Assembly: GCF_018598225.1 (NCBI RefSeq)
Contig: NZ_JAHESF010000040.1
Span: 1-61,075, forward strand
DNA from: Chryseosolibacter histidinae
Lineage (GTDB): Bacteria > Bacteroidota > Bacteroidia > Cytophagales > Cyclobacteriaceae
DNA: 61,075 nucleotides
Direction: 5' to 3'
Positions 34,367-42,667 of this stretch are shown here, piece by piece. The number at the start of each line of letters is the position of its first letter. Position 1 is the first letter of the stretch. The notes below the pieces were generated by a model that saw nothing but the letters and a program-made list of their open reading frames with translations, ran no database searches and was not told where the DNA came from. Position numbers and translations under genes: made by a program.

Positions 34367-35407
34367 GTGGTAAAAAGGAGACTTTACTGGACCTTGCAGA
34401 TCGGCGGATGGCTCGTGTATGGGATCGTTCAGATCGTTTCCAGCAGCATTCTCCAGTCAGGAACGGTGAGCCCGCGCAGGGTTGTTTTCCTGGCCTATGA
34501 AGCGCTCATCTTTTTGCTGCTCACCCACTGCTTCCGCCTCTTTGTGAAACAGCGGAAGTGGATCAACCTCAACATGCAGCGCCTTATTCCCAGGGTGCTG
34601 GCCAGCATCGGGTTGCTGGCGCTCGCTGTATACTTTTTCAGGATGCCGGTAAGTTTTCTGCTGGGCTTATTCGATAAGAATGTAGCGCTTGATCCTTCTC
34701 GGATCCTGGGGCTGACCTCCGTATATGCCATGATCCTCTTTCTGTGGTCGGTGTTATACTTTACTTACCATTATTTCGATCAGTATAACAAGGCCCTGAA
34801 ATACGAGGCATCCATGGTGCAGATCGAGCTGAACAACCTGAAGTCGCAGCTCAATCCGCATTTCATCTTCAATGCGTTGAACAGCATCCGCGCCCTGGTG
34901 GATGAGAATCCTCTGAAATCGAAGCAGGCTATCAACCAGCTTTCCAACATCCTGAGAAGCTCGCTGGCCTCTGAAAAGAAGGGGCTGACCAAGTTCGACG
35001 ACGAGCTGAAAATAGTGAAAGATTACCTCGGCCTAGAGAGCATCCGGTTCGAGGAGCGGCTTAAAACGGAATTCGATATCCATCCGGAGTCGCACGACTT
35101 CTTTGTACCACCGCTCATGATCCAAACGCTGGTAGAGAATGGGATCAAACACGGTATATCCAAGCTTACGGCCGGTGGCATTATCCAGCTTAAAACAATC
35201 GTTGACAGGGGGCGTTTGAAGGTCCAGATCCGGAACAGTGGTCATCTGGTAAATGGTGTCAAGCGGAACAAAACGGGTATCGGTCTAAAAAACACTGTAC
35301 AACGTCTAAAACTGCTGTATGGCGATGAAGCGGCATTTCGTATTGTGAACGAAAACGATAATTTTGTCCTGACCGAAATTGTTATACCTCAAAACAAGAA
35401 AGTATGA
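34367..35407 (+). CDS. LytS-type sensor histidine kinase
   Basis: 346 residues from a GTG start (VKRRLYWTLQIGGWLVYG is the usual N-terminus). Four membrane segments form the sensor. They are followed by the His_kinase domain with the phospho-accepting His in QLNPHFIFNALNSI, and an ATPase with LVENGIKHG and TGIGLKNTVQRL. It phosphorylates the partner LytTR regulator encoded next, with which it overlaps by 4 bp (ATGA). The signal is unknown. Confidence 0.94.
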   Translation: MVKRRLYWTLQIGGWLVYGIVQIVSSSILQSGTVSPRRVVFLAYEALIFLLLTHCFRLFVKQRKWINLNMQRLIPRVLASIGLLALAVYFFRMPVSFLLGLFDKNVALDPSRILGLTSVYAMILFLWSVLYFTYHYFDQYNKALKYEASMVQIELNNLKSQLNPHFIFNALNSIRALVDENPLKSKQAINQLSNILRSSLASEKKGLTKFDDELKIVKDYLGLESIRFEERLKTEFDIHPESHDFFVPPLMIQTLVENGIKHGISKLTAGGIIQLKTIVDRGRLKVQIRNSGHLVNGVKRNKTGIGLKNTVQRLKLLYGDEAAFRIVNENDNFVLTEIVIPQNKKV

Positions 35408-36126
35408 GAGCATTAATCGTGGATGACGAGCGACTGGCGCGAAAGGAGTTGATGAAGCTGCTGGAAGACCATCCGATGATTGAAGTGATTGGCGAGGCGA
35501 TGAATGCCGATGAAGCCGTGCCGATGATCAACGAGTTAAATCCCGACCTTTTATTCCTGGATATACAGATGCCGGGAAAAACCGGTTTCCAGCTGCTGGA
35601 GATGCTGGATTCGGTTCCCCTGGTGGTGTTTACAACGGCTTACGATGAGTTCGCCCTGAAGGCATTCGAAGTCAACGCGCTGGATTACCTGCTCAAGCCG
35701 ATCCATCCCGAGCGCCTGTCCGAGACCATTGCCAAGCTTTCGGAAAAAGAACGCGCGAAAGCAGTAGCCGTGCATGGCCCTGAGAAAAAGCTGGGACTGA
35801 ACGACCAGGTTTTTGTGAAGGATGGCGACCGTTGCTGGTTTGTGAGCCTGAGCAACGTAAGACTCTTTGAATCTGACGGCAATTACATCAAGGTATATTT
35901 CGATAACAACCGTCCCATGATCCATAAGTCGCTGAACGCGCTGGACGAAAAACTTGACGAACGTGCCTTCTTCCGCGCAAGCCGCAAGCACATTGTAAAC
36001 CTGAGCTGGGTAGAAGGCATCGAACCCTGGTTCAACGGTGGGCTTATGGTAAGGTTGAAAGGTGGCGACAAAGTGGAAGTAAGCCGTCGCCAGGCAGCCA
36101 AGTTCAAGGACATGATGTCGCTTTAG
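35404..36126 (+). CDS. LytTR-family response regulator
   Basis: 240 residues. The receiver domain has the acidic pocket in IVDDERLARKEL, phospho-acceptor Asp53 in LLFLDIQMPG, and Lys in LLKPIHP. A LytTR DNA-binding domain (about 135-240) follows with SDGNYIKVYF, FFRASRKHIVNLSWV and VEVSRRQAAKF. Translationally coupled to the LytS kinase by a 4-bp overlap. It probably binds direct repeats upstream of a few targets; none is evident in this window. A palindromic heptad array starts 1 bp after the stop. Confidence 0.95.
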   Translation: MRALIVDDERLARKELMKLLEDHPMIEVIGEAMNADEAVPMINELNPDLLFLDIQMPGKTGFQLLEMLDSVPLVVFTTAYDEFALKAFEVNALDYLLKPIHPERLSETIAKLSEKERAKAVAVHGPEKKLGLNDQVFVKDGDRCWFVSLSNVRLFESDGNYIKVYFDNNRPMIHKSLNALDEKLDERAFFRASRKHIVNLSWVEGIEPWFNGGLMVRLKGGDKVEVSRRQAAKFKDMMSL

Positions 36127-36127
36127 A

Positions 36128-36247
36128 GTCCACAGACCACGGTCGACGGTCCACAGTAGTTCGGTGTGAGAAACCAATCAGGACTTCGTAGGCAACATTA
36201 AGTTCCAACACTCCACTGCAGTGGACAGTGGACTGTCGACCGTGGAC
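36128..36247. repeat. Palindromic heptad array, GTCCAC type, between convergent genes
   Basis: The left arm (36128-36156) has four 7-nt units plus G; the first and fourth are GTCCACA and the third GTCGACG. The right arm (about 36217-36247), read on the other strand, begins GTCCACG, then GTCGACA, then two GTCCACT. A spacer of about 60 bp separates them. It fills the gap between the convergent LytTR regulator and TPR-kinase genes. Confidence 0.92.
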
Positions 36248-36260
36248 TGATAACGTTCAC

Positions 36261-38285
36261 TTATTGAGTAACCGCCGCATACTCGCCTACATAAGGCAAG
36301 GCAAAGCTGAATACCGAGCCCTTCCCTACCTCACTTTCAACCCAGATCCGTCCGCCATTCTTTTCGATGAACTCTTTGCAGAGGATCAGGCCGAGGCCGG
36401 TTCCTTTTTCGTCTGCCGTGCCTTTGGTTGAATATTTTGTGTCGATGCGGAAGAGCTTCTGCACCACTTCCGGAGGCATGCCTACCCCGTTGTCTCTGAT
36501 GGAAACGATCACTTTGTCATCACTTTGTTTCATGCCCAGCACAATGGTTCCTCCTTCGGGGGTGAACTTGATGGCATTGGAGATCAGGTTGCGCACCACG
36601 GTATTCACGGAGTGCCTGTGCGCATTGATGGTAAGCGCATCGGCATATTGACTTTCAAGGGTGATCTTTTTGTTCTGGGCCTGGGCTTGCAGCAGCTCTT
36701 TATTCTGTTGCAGCAGCGCCGGCAGGTCGAAGCGTTCGGGTTTGAACTCGATGCTGCCGGTCTGTGAGCGCGACCATTCCAACAGGTTCTCCAGCAACGC
36801 GAACAGGTTCTTCAATGACTTATCGAGGTCTTTCGCCAGCATCTTGATCTCATCTTTGCTCAGGCTGTCGGTATGGTTGATGAGCAATCCCGAAAAGGAA
36901 GTAAAAGAGTTCAACGGCCCTTTGAGGTCATGGCTGATGATGGAGAAGAACTTGTCTTTGGTAGCGTTCAGCTCCTGCAGCTGAAGGTTCTGTTGTTGCA
37001 CCCTGGCATTGGCCACCTGCAGTACTTTGTTGGAGCGCCGCTTGACAATGTACAGGTAGAGCGTGAGCAGAACGATCACGGCGGCGAGGGCGATCAGGGC
37101 TACCAGGAAATTCCTGAACTGTTTCTGGGCCTGCAGCTCCTTTTCACGCTCGGCGCGGATGGCATCGAGTCTTTCGATCTGCGATTGCTTCTGATCCATC
37201 ACATACCGGTTTTGAGTGGCCAGCAGCCGCTGCTCCGTTTTTTCGTTCTGGATGAAATCGTTGATGAGCACAAAATCATCTTTGTAGGCCAGGGCTTTCT
37301 GATAGTCGCCCAACGCGCTGTAGCATTGACTGAGGTAATCGTAGCTTCTCCTGATCTGCTCGCGGGCTTGTGCATCGCGCGCGGCGGCAAGGCCCAGCAA
37401 CAGGTTGGCGATGGAGCGTTCAAAATTCTTCTGCTGGAAATACAACACACCGATGTTGTTGAAAGACTCGGCAAGATCGCGTTTGTCGCCAAGGGCCTGC
37501 CGGATCTCCAGCGCCACAACGTGGTTGGCCAGCGCTTTTTCTTCGTTCTTCATCAGGCGATACAGCTCACCGATGTCGTTCAGCGAAAGCGCTTCGTTCT
37601 TTTTATCACGGATCTCACGGCGGATGCGCAGTGCCTCCTTATGCGTTTCAAGCGCCTTCTCGTATTTTCCCTGGTCGGTATAAAGGTGGGCGATGTTCAG
37701 CAAAGCTGCAGCCTCGTGCCGCGCATCCTCCACGTCGTCTTTGTAGCTGAGCACCGTCTCATAGTTCTCAAAAGCAGCATCGATCCTGCCAATGGAGGCG
37801 TTGGTTTCTCCAAGCTTGTTGAGGATCAGCACCAGCAGATCAACATCCCGGAACTGATCGTTCAACGCGTGAGCCTGTTCCAGCAACTCGAGGCTTTTGT
37901 AAGGATCGCCCGCTTCTTCAAACACATGCGCCATGGCCAGATAGGTGTAGACCTGATCCTGCTTCAGCGATAACGAATCTTCAATGGACAGTGAACGGAT
38001 GAAGAAGTCCATCGCTTTTTCGTAATCGTGCGTTCGGGTGAGATGGATCAGACCGAGTGTTTTGCTTGCCATGGCTTCCGCCGTCGCGTCGTGGGCATCA
38101 ACCGCTTCGTCCAGGTCAGCCACGGCCTGCTTCAGGTCATTTTCAGCAGAGGTCTGCTTGTCCCTGAAAAAGCGCTCGTACCATTGTATGGTTTGCTGCG
38201 TGGTTTGTTGTTGTGCAGGTGAATGCCCATAGCAGAATGCCAGCAGGGTCACAGCTCCGAAAAAAATGATTGTCTGGGAAGACAT
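36261..38285 (-). CDS. TPR-repeat sensor histidine kinase
   Basis: 674 residues. Signal peptide (TIIFFGAVTLLAFCYGHSPAQ), then a periplasmic array of about seven tetratricopeptide repeats (for example AALLNIAHLYTDQGKYEKAL, SFNNIGVLYFQQKNFERS). A coiled coil comes next, then one membrane segment (FLVALIALAAVIVLLTLYLY), a second coiled coil, HisKA with the phospho-His in FFSIISHDLKGPLNSF, and an HATPase with NLISNAIKFTPEGG, DNGVGMPPE and KGTGLGLILCKEF. No receiver domain is fused and no partner regulator is adjacent. The periplasmic TPRs probably sense a protein or peptide. An 8-bp inverted repeat lies just upstream of the start. Confidence 0.95.
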   Translation of the reverse strand: MSSQTIIFFGAVTLLAFCYGHSPAQQQTTQQTIQWYERFFRDKQTSAENDLKQAVADLDEAVDAHDATAEAMASKTLGLIHLTRTHDYEKAMDFFIRSLSIEDSLSLKQDQVYTYLAMAHVFEEAGDPYKSLELLEQAHALNDQFRDVDLLVLILNKLGETNASIGRIDAAFENYETVLSYKDDVEDARHEAAALLNIAHLYTDQGKYEKALETHKEALRIRREIRDKKNEALSLNDIGELYRLMKNEEKALANHVVALEIRQALGDKRDLAESFNNIGVLYFQQKNFERSIANLLLGLAAARDAQAREQIRRSYDYLSQCYSALGDYQKALAYKDDFVLINDFIQNEKTEQRLLATQNRYVMDQKQSQIERLDAIRAEREKELQAQKQFRNFLVALIALAAVIVLLTLYLYIVKRRSNKVLQVANARVQQQNLQLQELNATKDKFFSIISHDLKGPLNSFTSFSGLLINHTDSLSKDEIKMLAKDLDKSLKNLFALLENLLEWSRSQTGSIEFKPERFDLPALLQQNKELLQAQAQNKKITLESQYADALTINAHRHSVNTVVRNLISNAIKFTPEGGTIVLGMKQSDDKVIVSIRDNGVGMPPEVVQKLFRIDTKYSTKGTADEKGTGLGLILCKEFIEKNGGRIWVESEVGKGSVFSFALPYVGEYAAVTQ

Positions 38286-38295
38286 TACGGAAAAG

Positions 38296-38315
38296 TTTTC
38301 TCAAAAGTGAGAAAA
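38296..38315 (-). promoter_or_regulatory. Inverted repeat upstream of the TPR histidine kinase
   Basis: TTTTCTCA and its complement TGAGAAAA with a 4-nt spacer, 10 bp upstream of the ATG. A near -7 box (CACTTTTG) lies within it on the minus strand. It could be an operator or a leader hairpin. Confidence 0.4.
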
Positions 38316-38380
38316 AAGTAAGACTATATTCAGGGGAAGTGGGGATTAATCTTACATCGATCGGGGTGTGGTGTTTGGCC

Positions 38381-38415
38381 AGAAGTCAGGAGCCAGAAGC
38401 CAGGAGTCAGAAGAG
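38381..38415. repeat. Heptad array, AGAAGYC/AGGAGYC type
   Basis: Five consecutive 7-nt units alternating AGAAG and AGGAG starts: the first is AGAAGTC, the second AGGAGCC, and the fifth AGAAGAG. Lies between the TPR kinase start and lutC. Confidence 0.9.
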
Positions 38416-38441
38416 CGACCCTTCGGTCAAGCACTGGTCCG

Positions 38442-38469
38442 CGTACCTCGTATTTCGTACCTCGTACCT
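38442..38469. repeat. Heptad array, CGTACCT type
   Basis: Four 7-nt units: CGTACCT three times, with CGTATTT in second place. The last unit includes two bases of the lutC stop codon. It is 26 bp from the preceding, unrelated heptad array. Confidence 0.9.
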
Positions 38470-39046
38470 ATTTCATCAAATACACCACCAAACTCTTCGC
38501 GCCATGGGCTCCGAGCACGAGCGACTGCTCGATGTCGGCGGTTTTTGATGGGCCTGCAATGAAAGTGCCGAGGTTGTAGGACGACATCCCTATCTGCTGG
38601 TATGCTTCGTTGAGGGTGGGCAGGATATCTTGTTTGCGAATGACGAGGGCAAGGTTCTCGCAGATGAAAGGTAAAGCGCGGTCACCCATCATTTCGTCGG
38701 TGATCCAGACCGCACCATTTTCGGCTACGGCAAATTTTCCGGGAAGCACCGCCAATGCCACATTCTCCAGCAAGTGTGGATCCTGCCTGAAGTCGACAGT
38801 ACCAATTCGCTGATTCAGTTCAGGGATGGTGGTGACGATCCGTTTGTTTGTGAAATTAGTGACGAGGCTTGCGTGAAGCTCATCCCATCCGCTCACTTCC
38901 AGCACCGCGCCGCCAATGTTCACCAGCACCGTGCTGAACTTCTCGGCGATGTTATCAGACGAAGAAGAAAAATTCAGATCGGGAAGCATCGCCACACCCG
39001 GCTGATTCTTTCTCACCTGCGACAAGATCTTTTCTCTGCTATCCAT
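38468..39046 (-). CDS. lutC: LutC/YkgG-type lactate utilisation protein (LUD domain)
   Basis: 192 residues of the LUD domain family: GAVWITDEMMGDRALPFICENLALVI, and the C-terminal TFIAGPSKTADIEQSLVLGAHGAKSL, in which FIAGPS(K/R)TADIE is the signature. LutC is one of three subunits of the non-flavin L-lactate oxidation complex that converts L-lactate to pyruvate in the cytoplasm. It overlaps lutB by 8 bp and is the last gene of the rhamnose operon. Confidence 0.92.
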   Translation of the reverse strand: MDSREKILSQVRKNQPGVAMLPDLNFSSSSDNIAEKFSTVLVNIGGAVLEVSGWDELHASLVTNFTNKRIVTTIPELNQRIGTVDFRQDPHLLENVALAVLPGKFAVAENGAVWITDEMMGDRALPFICENLALVIRKQDILPTLNEAYQQIGMSSYNLGTFIAGPSKTADIEQSLVLGAHGAKSLVVYLMK

Positions 39047-40427
39047 GATTCTTCCGGTTCTTGCTATACCATTTCCTGAACGACTGTGCGGGGGCTTCCG
39101 GCATATTGCGCTGCTTATACCACGGGTTGAGCGGGTTGTTCACGAGAAAAGGGAGATACCGCATAATCCACCGGCCAAAAGCACCGGCGCGCCTAAAAAT
39201 ATTTGGATCAGACAACACGGCAGTCATTCCCTGCATTGCTATTTTTTTTCCGCCAGGAGCATATCCTTGCTGTACGATCACCTGCCGCCACTTATAGAGC
39301 TGGTCATGAATATCGATCTTGACAGGGCACACGTTTGAGCATGAGCCGCAAAGTGTAGAAGCAAACGGAAGATCTGCGTAATGTTTCATGTCGAGCCCGG
39401 GTGCGAGAATGGAGCCTATCGGTCCGGCTACTGCATTGTGATAACTATGACCACCGCTTCTCCTGTACACGGGGCATGTGTTGAAGCACGCCCCGCAGCG
39501 AATACACTTCAGCGCATTCCGGAAATCTTCACTTCCCAGACGCTCGCTGCGGCCGTTGTCAAGCAGCACGATGTGAAGCTCCTGGCCAGGCCTCGGTTTT
39601 TTGAAGTGGCTGGAGTAGGTTGTGATCGGTTGCCCCGTGGCGCTCCGTGCCAGCAGCCTGAGGAACACACCCAGGTGCTTTCGCTGCGGGATGATCTTTT
39701 CGATGCCCATACAGGCAATGTGCACATCCGCCAGCTGCACACCGAGGTCGGCGTTACCTTCATTGGTGCACACCACAAATTCTCCTGTTTCAGCAACAGC
39801 GAAGTTCACACCCGTGATGGCAAGCTTGCTGGTCATGAACTTTTCACGGAGGTGTTGTCTTGCGGCCGCCGTCAGGAACTGTGGATCGGCGTTGCCTTTA
39901 GGTGTACCCAGGTGTTCACTGAACAATTCACCGATCTCTTCTTTCTTCCAGTGAATGCATGGCAACACGATGTGGCTGGGAGGCTCGCCGGCAAGCTGAA
40001 CAATACGCTCGCCGAGATCAGTATCCACCACGTTGATGCCCCGCGCCTGCAGGTAATCGTTCATGTGGCATTCTTCCGTGAGCATGGATTTGCTCTTCAC
40101 AATGTTGGTGACACCATGCTTTTGGATAATGCTGTGAACGATCTGGTTATGCTCTTCCGGGGTGGAAGCCCAGTGTACCGTGGCGCCGTTGGTCTGTGCA
40201 TTTTTTTCGAACGCCAGCAGATAGTCGTACAGGTTGCTGAGCACATTGTGCTTGATCTGTGATGCTGTCTCGCGAAGCTTTTCCCAGTCGGGCAGCTGCC
40301 ACGCCGCCTTATCGCGCTTTTCGCGGATAAACCACAATGTCTTGTCGTGCCAGTTCACACGGTCCTCATCCCGGTTGAACCGTTCGGCAAGGTCTGCGTG
40401 CGATTTATGTTCTTTAGTTTCGTTCAC
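39039..40427 (-). CDS. lutB: LutB/YkgF-type iron-sulfur protein of lactate utilisation
   Basis: About 462 residues. An N-terminal LUD-type region (AERFNRDEDRVNWHDKTLWFIREKRD) is followed by two ferredoxin-like clusters: CIRCGACFNTCPVYRRSGG and CGSCSNVCPVKIDI. These carry electrons in the LutABC L-lactate oxidase. The start is uncertain. GTG at 40454 lies inside a 76-nt intergenic repeat, so its first codons would be repeat sequence. The GTG at 40427 gives NETKEHKSHADLAERF, which is closer to the family N-terminus, and I use that. It is 92 bp from lutA, the gap being the repeat. Confidence 0.93.
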   Translation of the reverse strand: MNETKEHKSHADLAERFNRDEDRVNWHDKTLWFIREKRDKAAWQLPDWEKLRETASQIKHNVLSNLYDYLLAFEKNAQTNGATVHWASTPEEHNQIVHSIIQKHGVTNIVKSKSMLTEECHMNDYLQARGINVVDTDLGERIVQLAGEPPSHIVLPCIHWKKEEIGELFSEHLGTPKGNADPQFLTAAARQHLREKFMTSKLAITGVNFAVAETGEFVVCTNEGNADLGVQLADVHIACMGIEKIIPQRKHLGVFLRLLARSATGQPITTYSSHFKKPRPGQELHIVLLDNGRSERLGSEDFRNALKCIRCGACFNTCPVYRRSGGHSYHNAVAGPIGSILAPGLDMKHYADLPFASTLCGSCSNVCPVKIDIHDQLYKWRQVIVQQGYAPGGKKIAMQGMTAVLSDPNIFRRAGAFGRWIMRYLPFLVNNPLNPWYKQRNMPEAPAQSFRKWYSKNRKNHG

Positions 40428-40440
40428 GTCTTCGAAGTTT

Positions 40441-40516
40441 TTCCCGCTGATCACGCAGATAAACGCAGATCCTGATAAAGATCTATTCTGCGTGCATCAG
40501 CGAGATCTGCGGGAAA
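40441..40516. repeat. 76-nt TTCCCGC...GCGGGAA element between lutA and lutB
   Basis: Begins TTCCCGCTGATCACGC (40441-40456) and ends ATCTGCGGGAAA (40505-40516), so the ends are inverted repeats. Inside are further CGCAGAT / ATTCTGCG units. Another copy of nearly equal length with the same 16-nt start and 12-nt end lies at 60596-60670. It interrupts an operon and reaches the start region of lutB on one side and almost the lutA stop on the other. Confidence 0.9.
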
Positions 40517-40519
40517 GTA

Positions 40520-41245
40520 TTATGCATTCAGTATCTCTGCTATGTGTACGACCTTCACGGCGCTCTTTTGTCTTTTCAATATTCCTTCCAGGTGCATCAG
40601 GCACGACATGTCACTTCCTGTGATGTAGTCGGCACCGTGTTGCAGGTGGTCTGTAACCCGGTCTTTGCCCATCTTCGCTGAGACCGCTTCTTCAGAGACG
40701 CAAAAAGTACCCCCAAACCCGCAACATTCATCCTTCCGATTGAGAGAAATTAATTCAACGCCCCGTACCATCTTCAGCAAACTTTCTGATTTGGAGAAAC
40801 CCGGTGCCACCAGCTCAGACATCTGGGCGATCTTGAGGCCACGTTGTCCATGGCAGCTCTGATGCAGTCCTACTTTGTGGCTGAATGTGGCATCCAGTTG
40901 TTTCACCTGCAGCACATCCGTGAGAAATTCCGTAAGCTCATAGGTGCGGCTTCGGATGGCGGCTGCTTCCGTCTCATTACCGTGCAGGTGATCTTTGATG
41001 TGCAGCACACAACTGCCCGACGGCGATACGATGTAATCGTAGCCTGAAAAGTTTTCAATGAACAGGTCGTTACACGGCTGCGTCAGATGCTCAAATCCTG
41101 AGTTGGCCATCGGCTGCCCGCAGCACGTCTGCCTTTCGGGAAAGTGAACCGAGACCTTGAGCTTCTCCAGCAATTCGAGTGTGGCAATGGCAACCTGGGG
41201 ATAGAACTGGTCGATGTAGCAGGGAACAAAAAGTGCAACCTTCAT
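40520..41245 (-). CDS. lutA: LutA/YkgE-type cysteine-rich Fe-S protein of lactate utilisation
   Basis: 241 residues with two CCG-domain (DUF224) motifs: RQTCCGQPMANSGF with LHQSCHGQRGL, and DECCGFGGTFCV. These bind an unusual iron-sulfur cluster as in heterodisulfide reductase and LutA. The protein opens VALFVPCYIDQFYPQVAIA as in the family. It is the third subunit of the L-lactate oxidation system. Its ATG overlaps the rhaB stop by 4 bp, which couples lactate oxidation directly to the rhamnose genes. Confidence 0.93.
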   Translation of the reverse strand: MKVALFVPCYIDQFYPQVAIATLELLEKLKVSVHFPERQTCCGQPMANSGFEHLTQPCNDLFIENFSGYDYIVSPSGSCVLHIKDHLHGNETEAAAIRSRTYELTEFLTDVLQVKQLDATFSHKVGLHQSCHGQRGLKIAQMSELVAPGFSKSESLLKMVRGVELISLNRKDECCGFGGTFCVSEEAVSAKMGKDRVTDHLQHGADYITGSDMSCLMHLEGILKRQKSAVKVVHIAEILNA

Positions 41246-42630
41246 AGCTGATGCTCCTTCACAGCAGAGTAATGTTTTAAATGGATCAGGTCTTTTGGAA
41301 GAGGTTTTTTATTCCATACCTGGTCAATGGCCAGTGCAGCGCCCATGGCCGTAGCCTGTGGCATCGAAGCTGCATAGACCTCCGCGCCAGGAAAAAAGGC
41401 AGCCAGAAAATTCATGTACAGATCATTTTTACCAAAGCCTCCGTCTACAAAGATCCGTTTCGAAGATGTGCCCATGATCACCCGCTGTGTGGCCGTGCGC
41501 TGTTGTGTTACCAGGTCGAACATGAGTTGGTGATAAGCTTCTTCTGCTGTATTAAAATCCGAGAGGTCACGCTTTTCGAAAACAGAGTCTGTGACATCCT
41601 TTCCTGAGGCATGGGCATTTGCCGAAATATCTTCCTTTTTCATCTTCTGCGCAAATGCACGGTCGAACGAAACAGATTTAAAGTGACCGGCGGCCTTATG
41701 GAAATGTGCAGCGATGCGCTCGACCTGGTGATCGTGAATATATCCGGCAAAAAGACGCGAGGCCTTCACGGGTGTTCCCTTATACTGAAGATAACAGAGA
41801 CAATCACTGGCAAGCTCTTCGGCCGTAAGTGGCGACGGGTTGAATGGGTTCAGGCTGATGCACCACGTACCAGTAGAGATCAGCACAAAGGGTTCATGAA
41901 AGTTGACCAGGTACGGGATCAACGCCGCAGAGCTGTCGTGAAGACCAACACCCACCGGACAATTTTTATTGCCAACGTTTGTGGTCACTGTGGAATCTGA
42001 CGGAACGAGCGGCGGCAGCTTTGCTTCGATGCCCTCCTGCTGCACCCAGCGATGATATTGGTGGCTCTTAAAATCCCACAGGTTAGTGTGGCAGCCGATG
42101 CTGGTAATATCCGTGCATACTTTTCCTGTAAGCAGAAAGCTGAGATACTGCGGCAGGTGCAGCGCATGTTGTATCTTTTGAAACACCGCCGGCTTCTCGT
42201 GCTTCAGGCGGTAAAGCTGCATGCCCGAGTTCAAACTTCCCAACACCGGAGAGGCAGTGGTAAAAGCAAATTCAGTGTCTCCGCCATAAGCATCATAGAA
42301 TTTCTTCTTCAATGCTTCCGGATATGGCTTCAGGTAGTTATAAAGCGGTGTAACGGGTTTGCCGTCCTTACTTATGTTCACGAAGCTGGCACCGTAAGTA
42401 GCAAAGTTGACAGCCTTCACATCAAATGACCGGCCAGCGACCACTTCATCGAGCGACTGCTTCACAAAAGTGGTAAGGCTTTCCAGATCTTCGCAGGGGT
42501 CTCCGTCCTCATCGCGTATCTCCTCGAATTGTGCCGAACGTTCGAACACGATGTTGTAGGCCTCATCGAACAGGAAGAGCTTCTTGTTCGTTTTGCCGGC
42601 ATCGAATACAGCGATCACCGAAGTAGTCAT
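41242..42630 (-). CDS. rhaB: Rhamnulokinase-like FGGY carbohydrate kinase
   Basis: 462 residues. The N-terminus VIAVFDAGKTNKKLFLFD is the FGGY ATPase phosphate-1 motif. Later come GTWCISLNPFN and RIFVDGGFGKNDLYMNFLAA, the latter the adenosine-binding signature. In this locus the substrate is expected to be L-rhamnulose, phosphorylated at C1. The family assignment to FGGY is firm; the substrate follows from neighbours (rhaI, rhaEW, rhaT). It lies 37 bp after rhaI and overlaps lutA. Confidence 0.88.
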   Translation of the reverse strand: MTTSVIAVFDAGKTNKKLFLFDEAYNIVFERSAQFEEIRDEDGDPCEDLESLTTFVKQSLDEVVAGRSFDVKAVNFATYGASFVNISKDGKPVTPLYNYLKPYPEALKKKFYDAYGGDTEFAFTTASPVLGSLNSGMQLYRLKHEKPAVFQKIQHALHLPQYLSFLLTGKVCTDITSIGCHTNLWDFKSHQYHRWVQQEGIEAKLPPLVPSDSTVTTNVGNKNCPVGVGLHDSSAALIPYLVNFHEPFVLISTGTWCISLNPFNPSPLTAEELASDCLCYLQYKGTPVKASRLFAGYIHDHQVERIAAHFHKAAGHFKSVSFDRAFAQKMKKEDISANAHASGKDVTDSVFEKRDLSDFNTAEEAYHQLMFDLVTQQRTATQRVIMGTSSKRIFVDGGFGKNDLYMNFLAAFFPGAEVYAASMPQATAMGAALAIDQVWNKKPLPKDLIHLKHYSAVKEHQL

Positions 42631-42667
42631 GACGATTGAATGTTTCCTATCACCCCTGCAACATATT

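Noticed and set aside
39381-40262. 293-codon plus-strand open frame
   Set aside because: Antisense to lutB with its two ferredoxin clusters.
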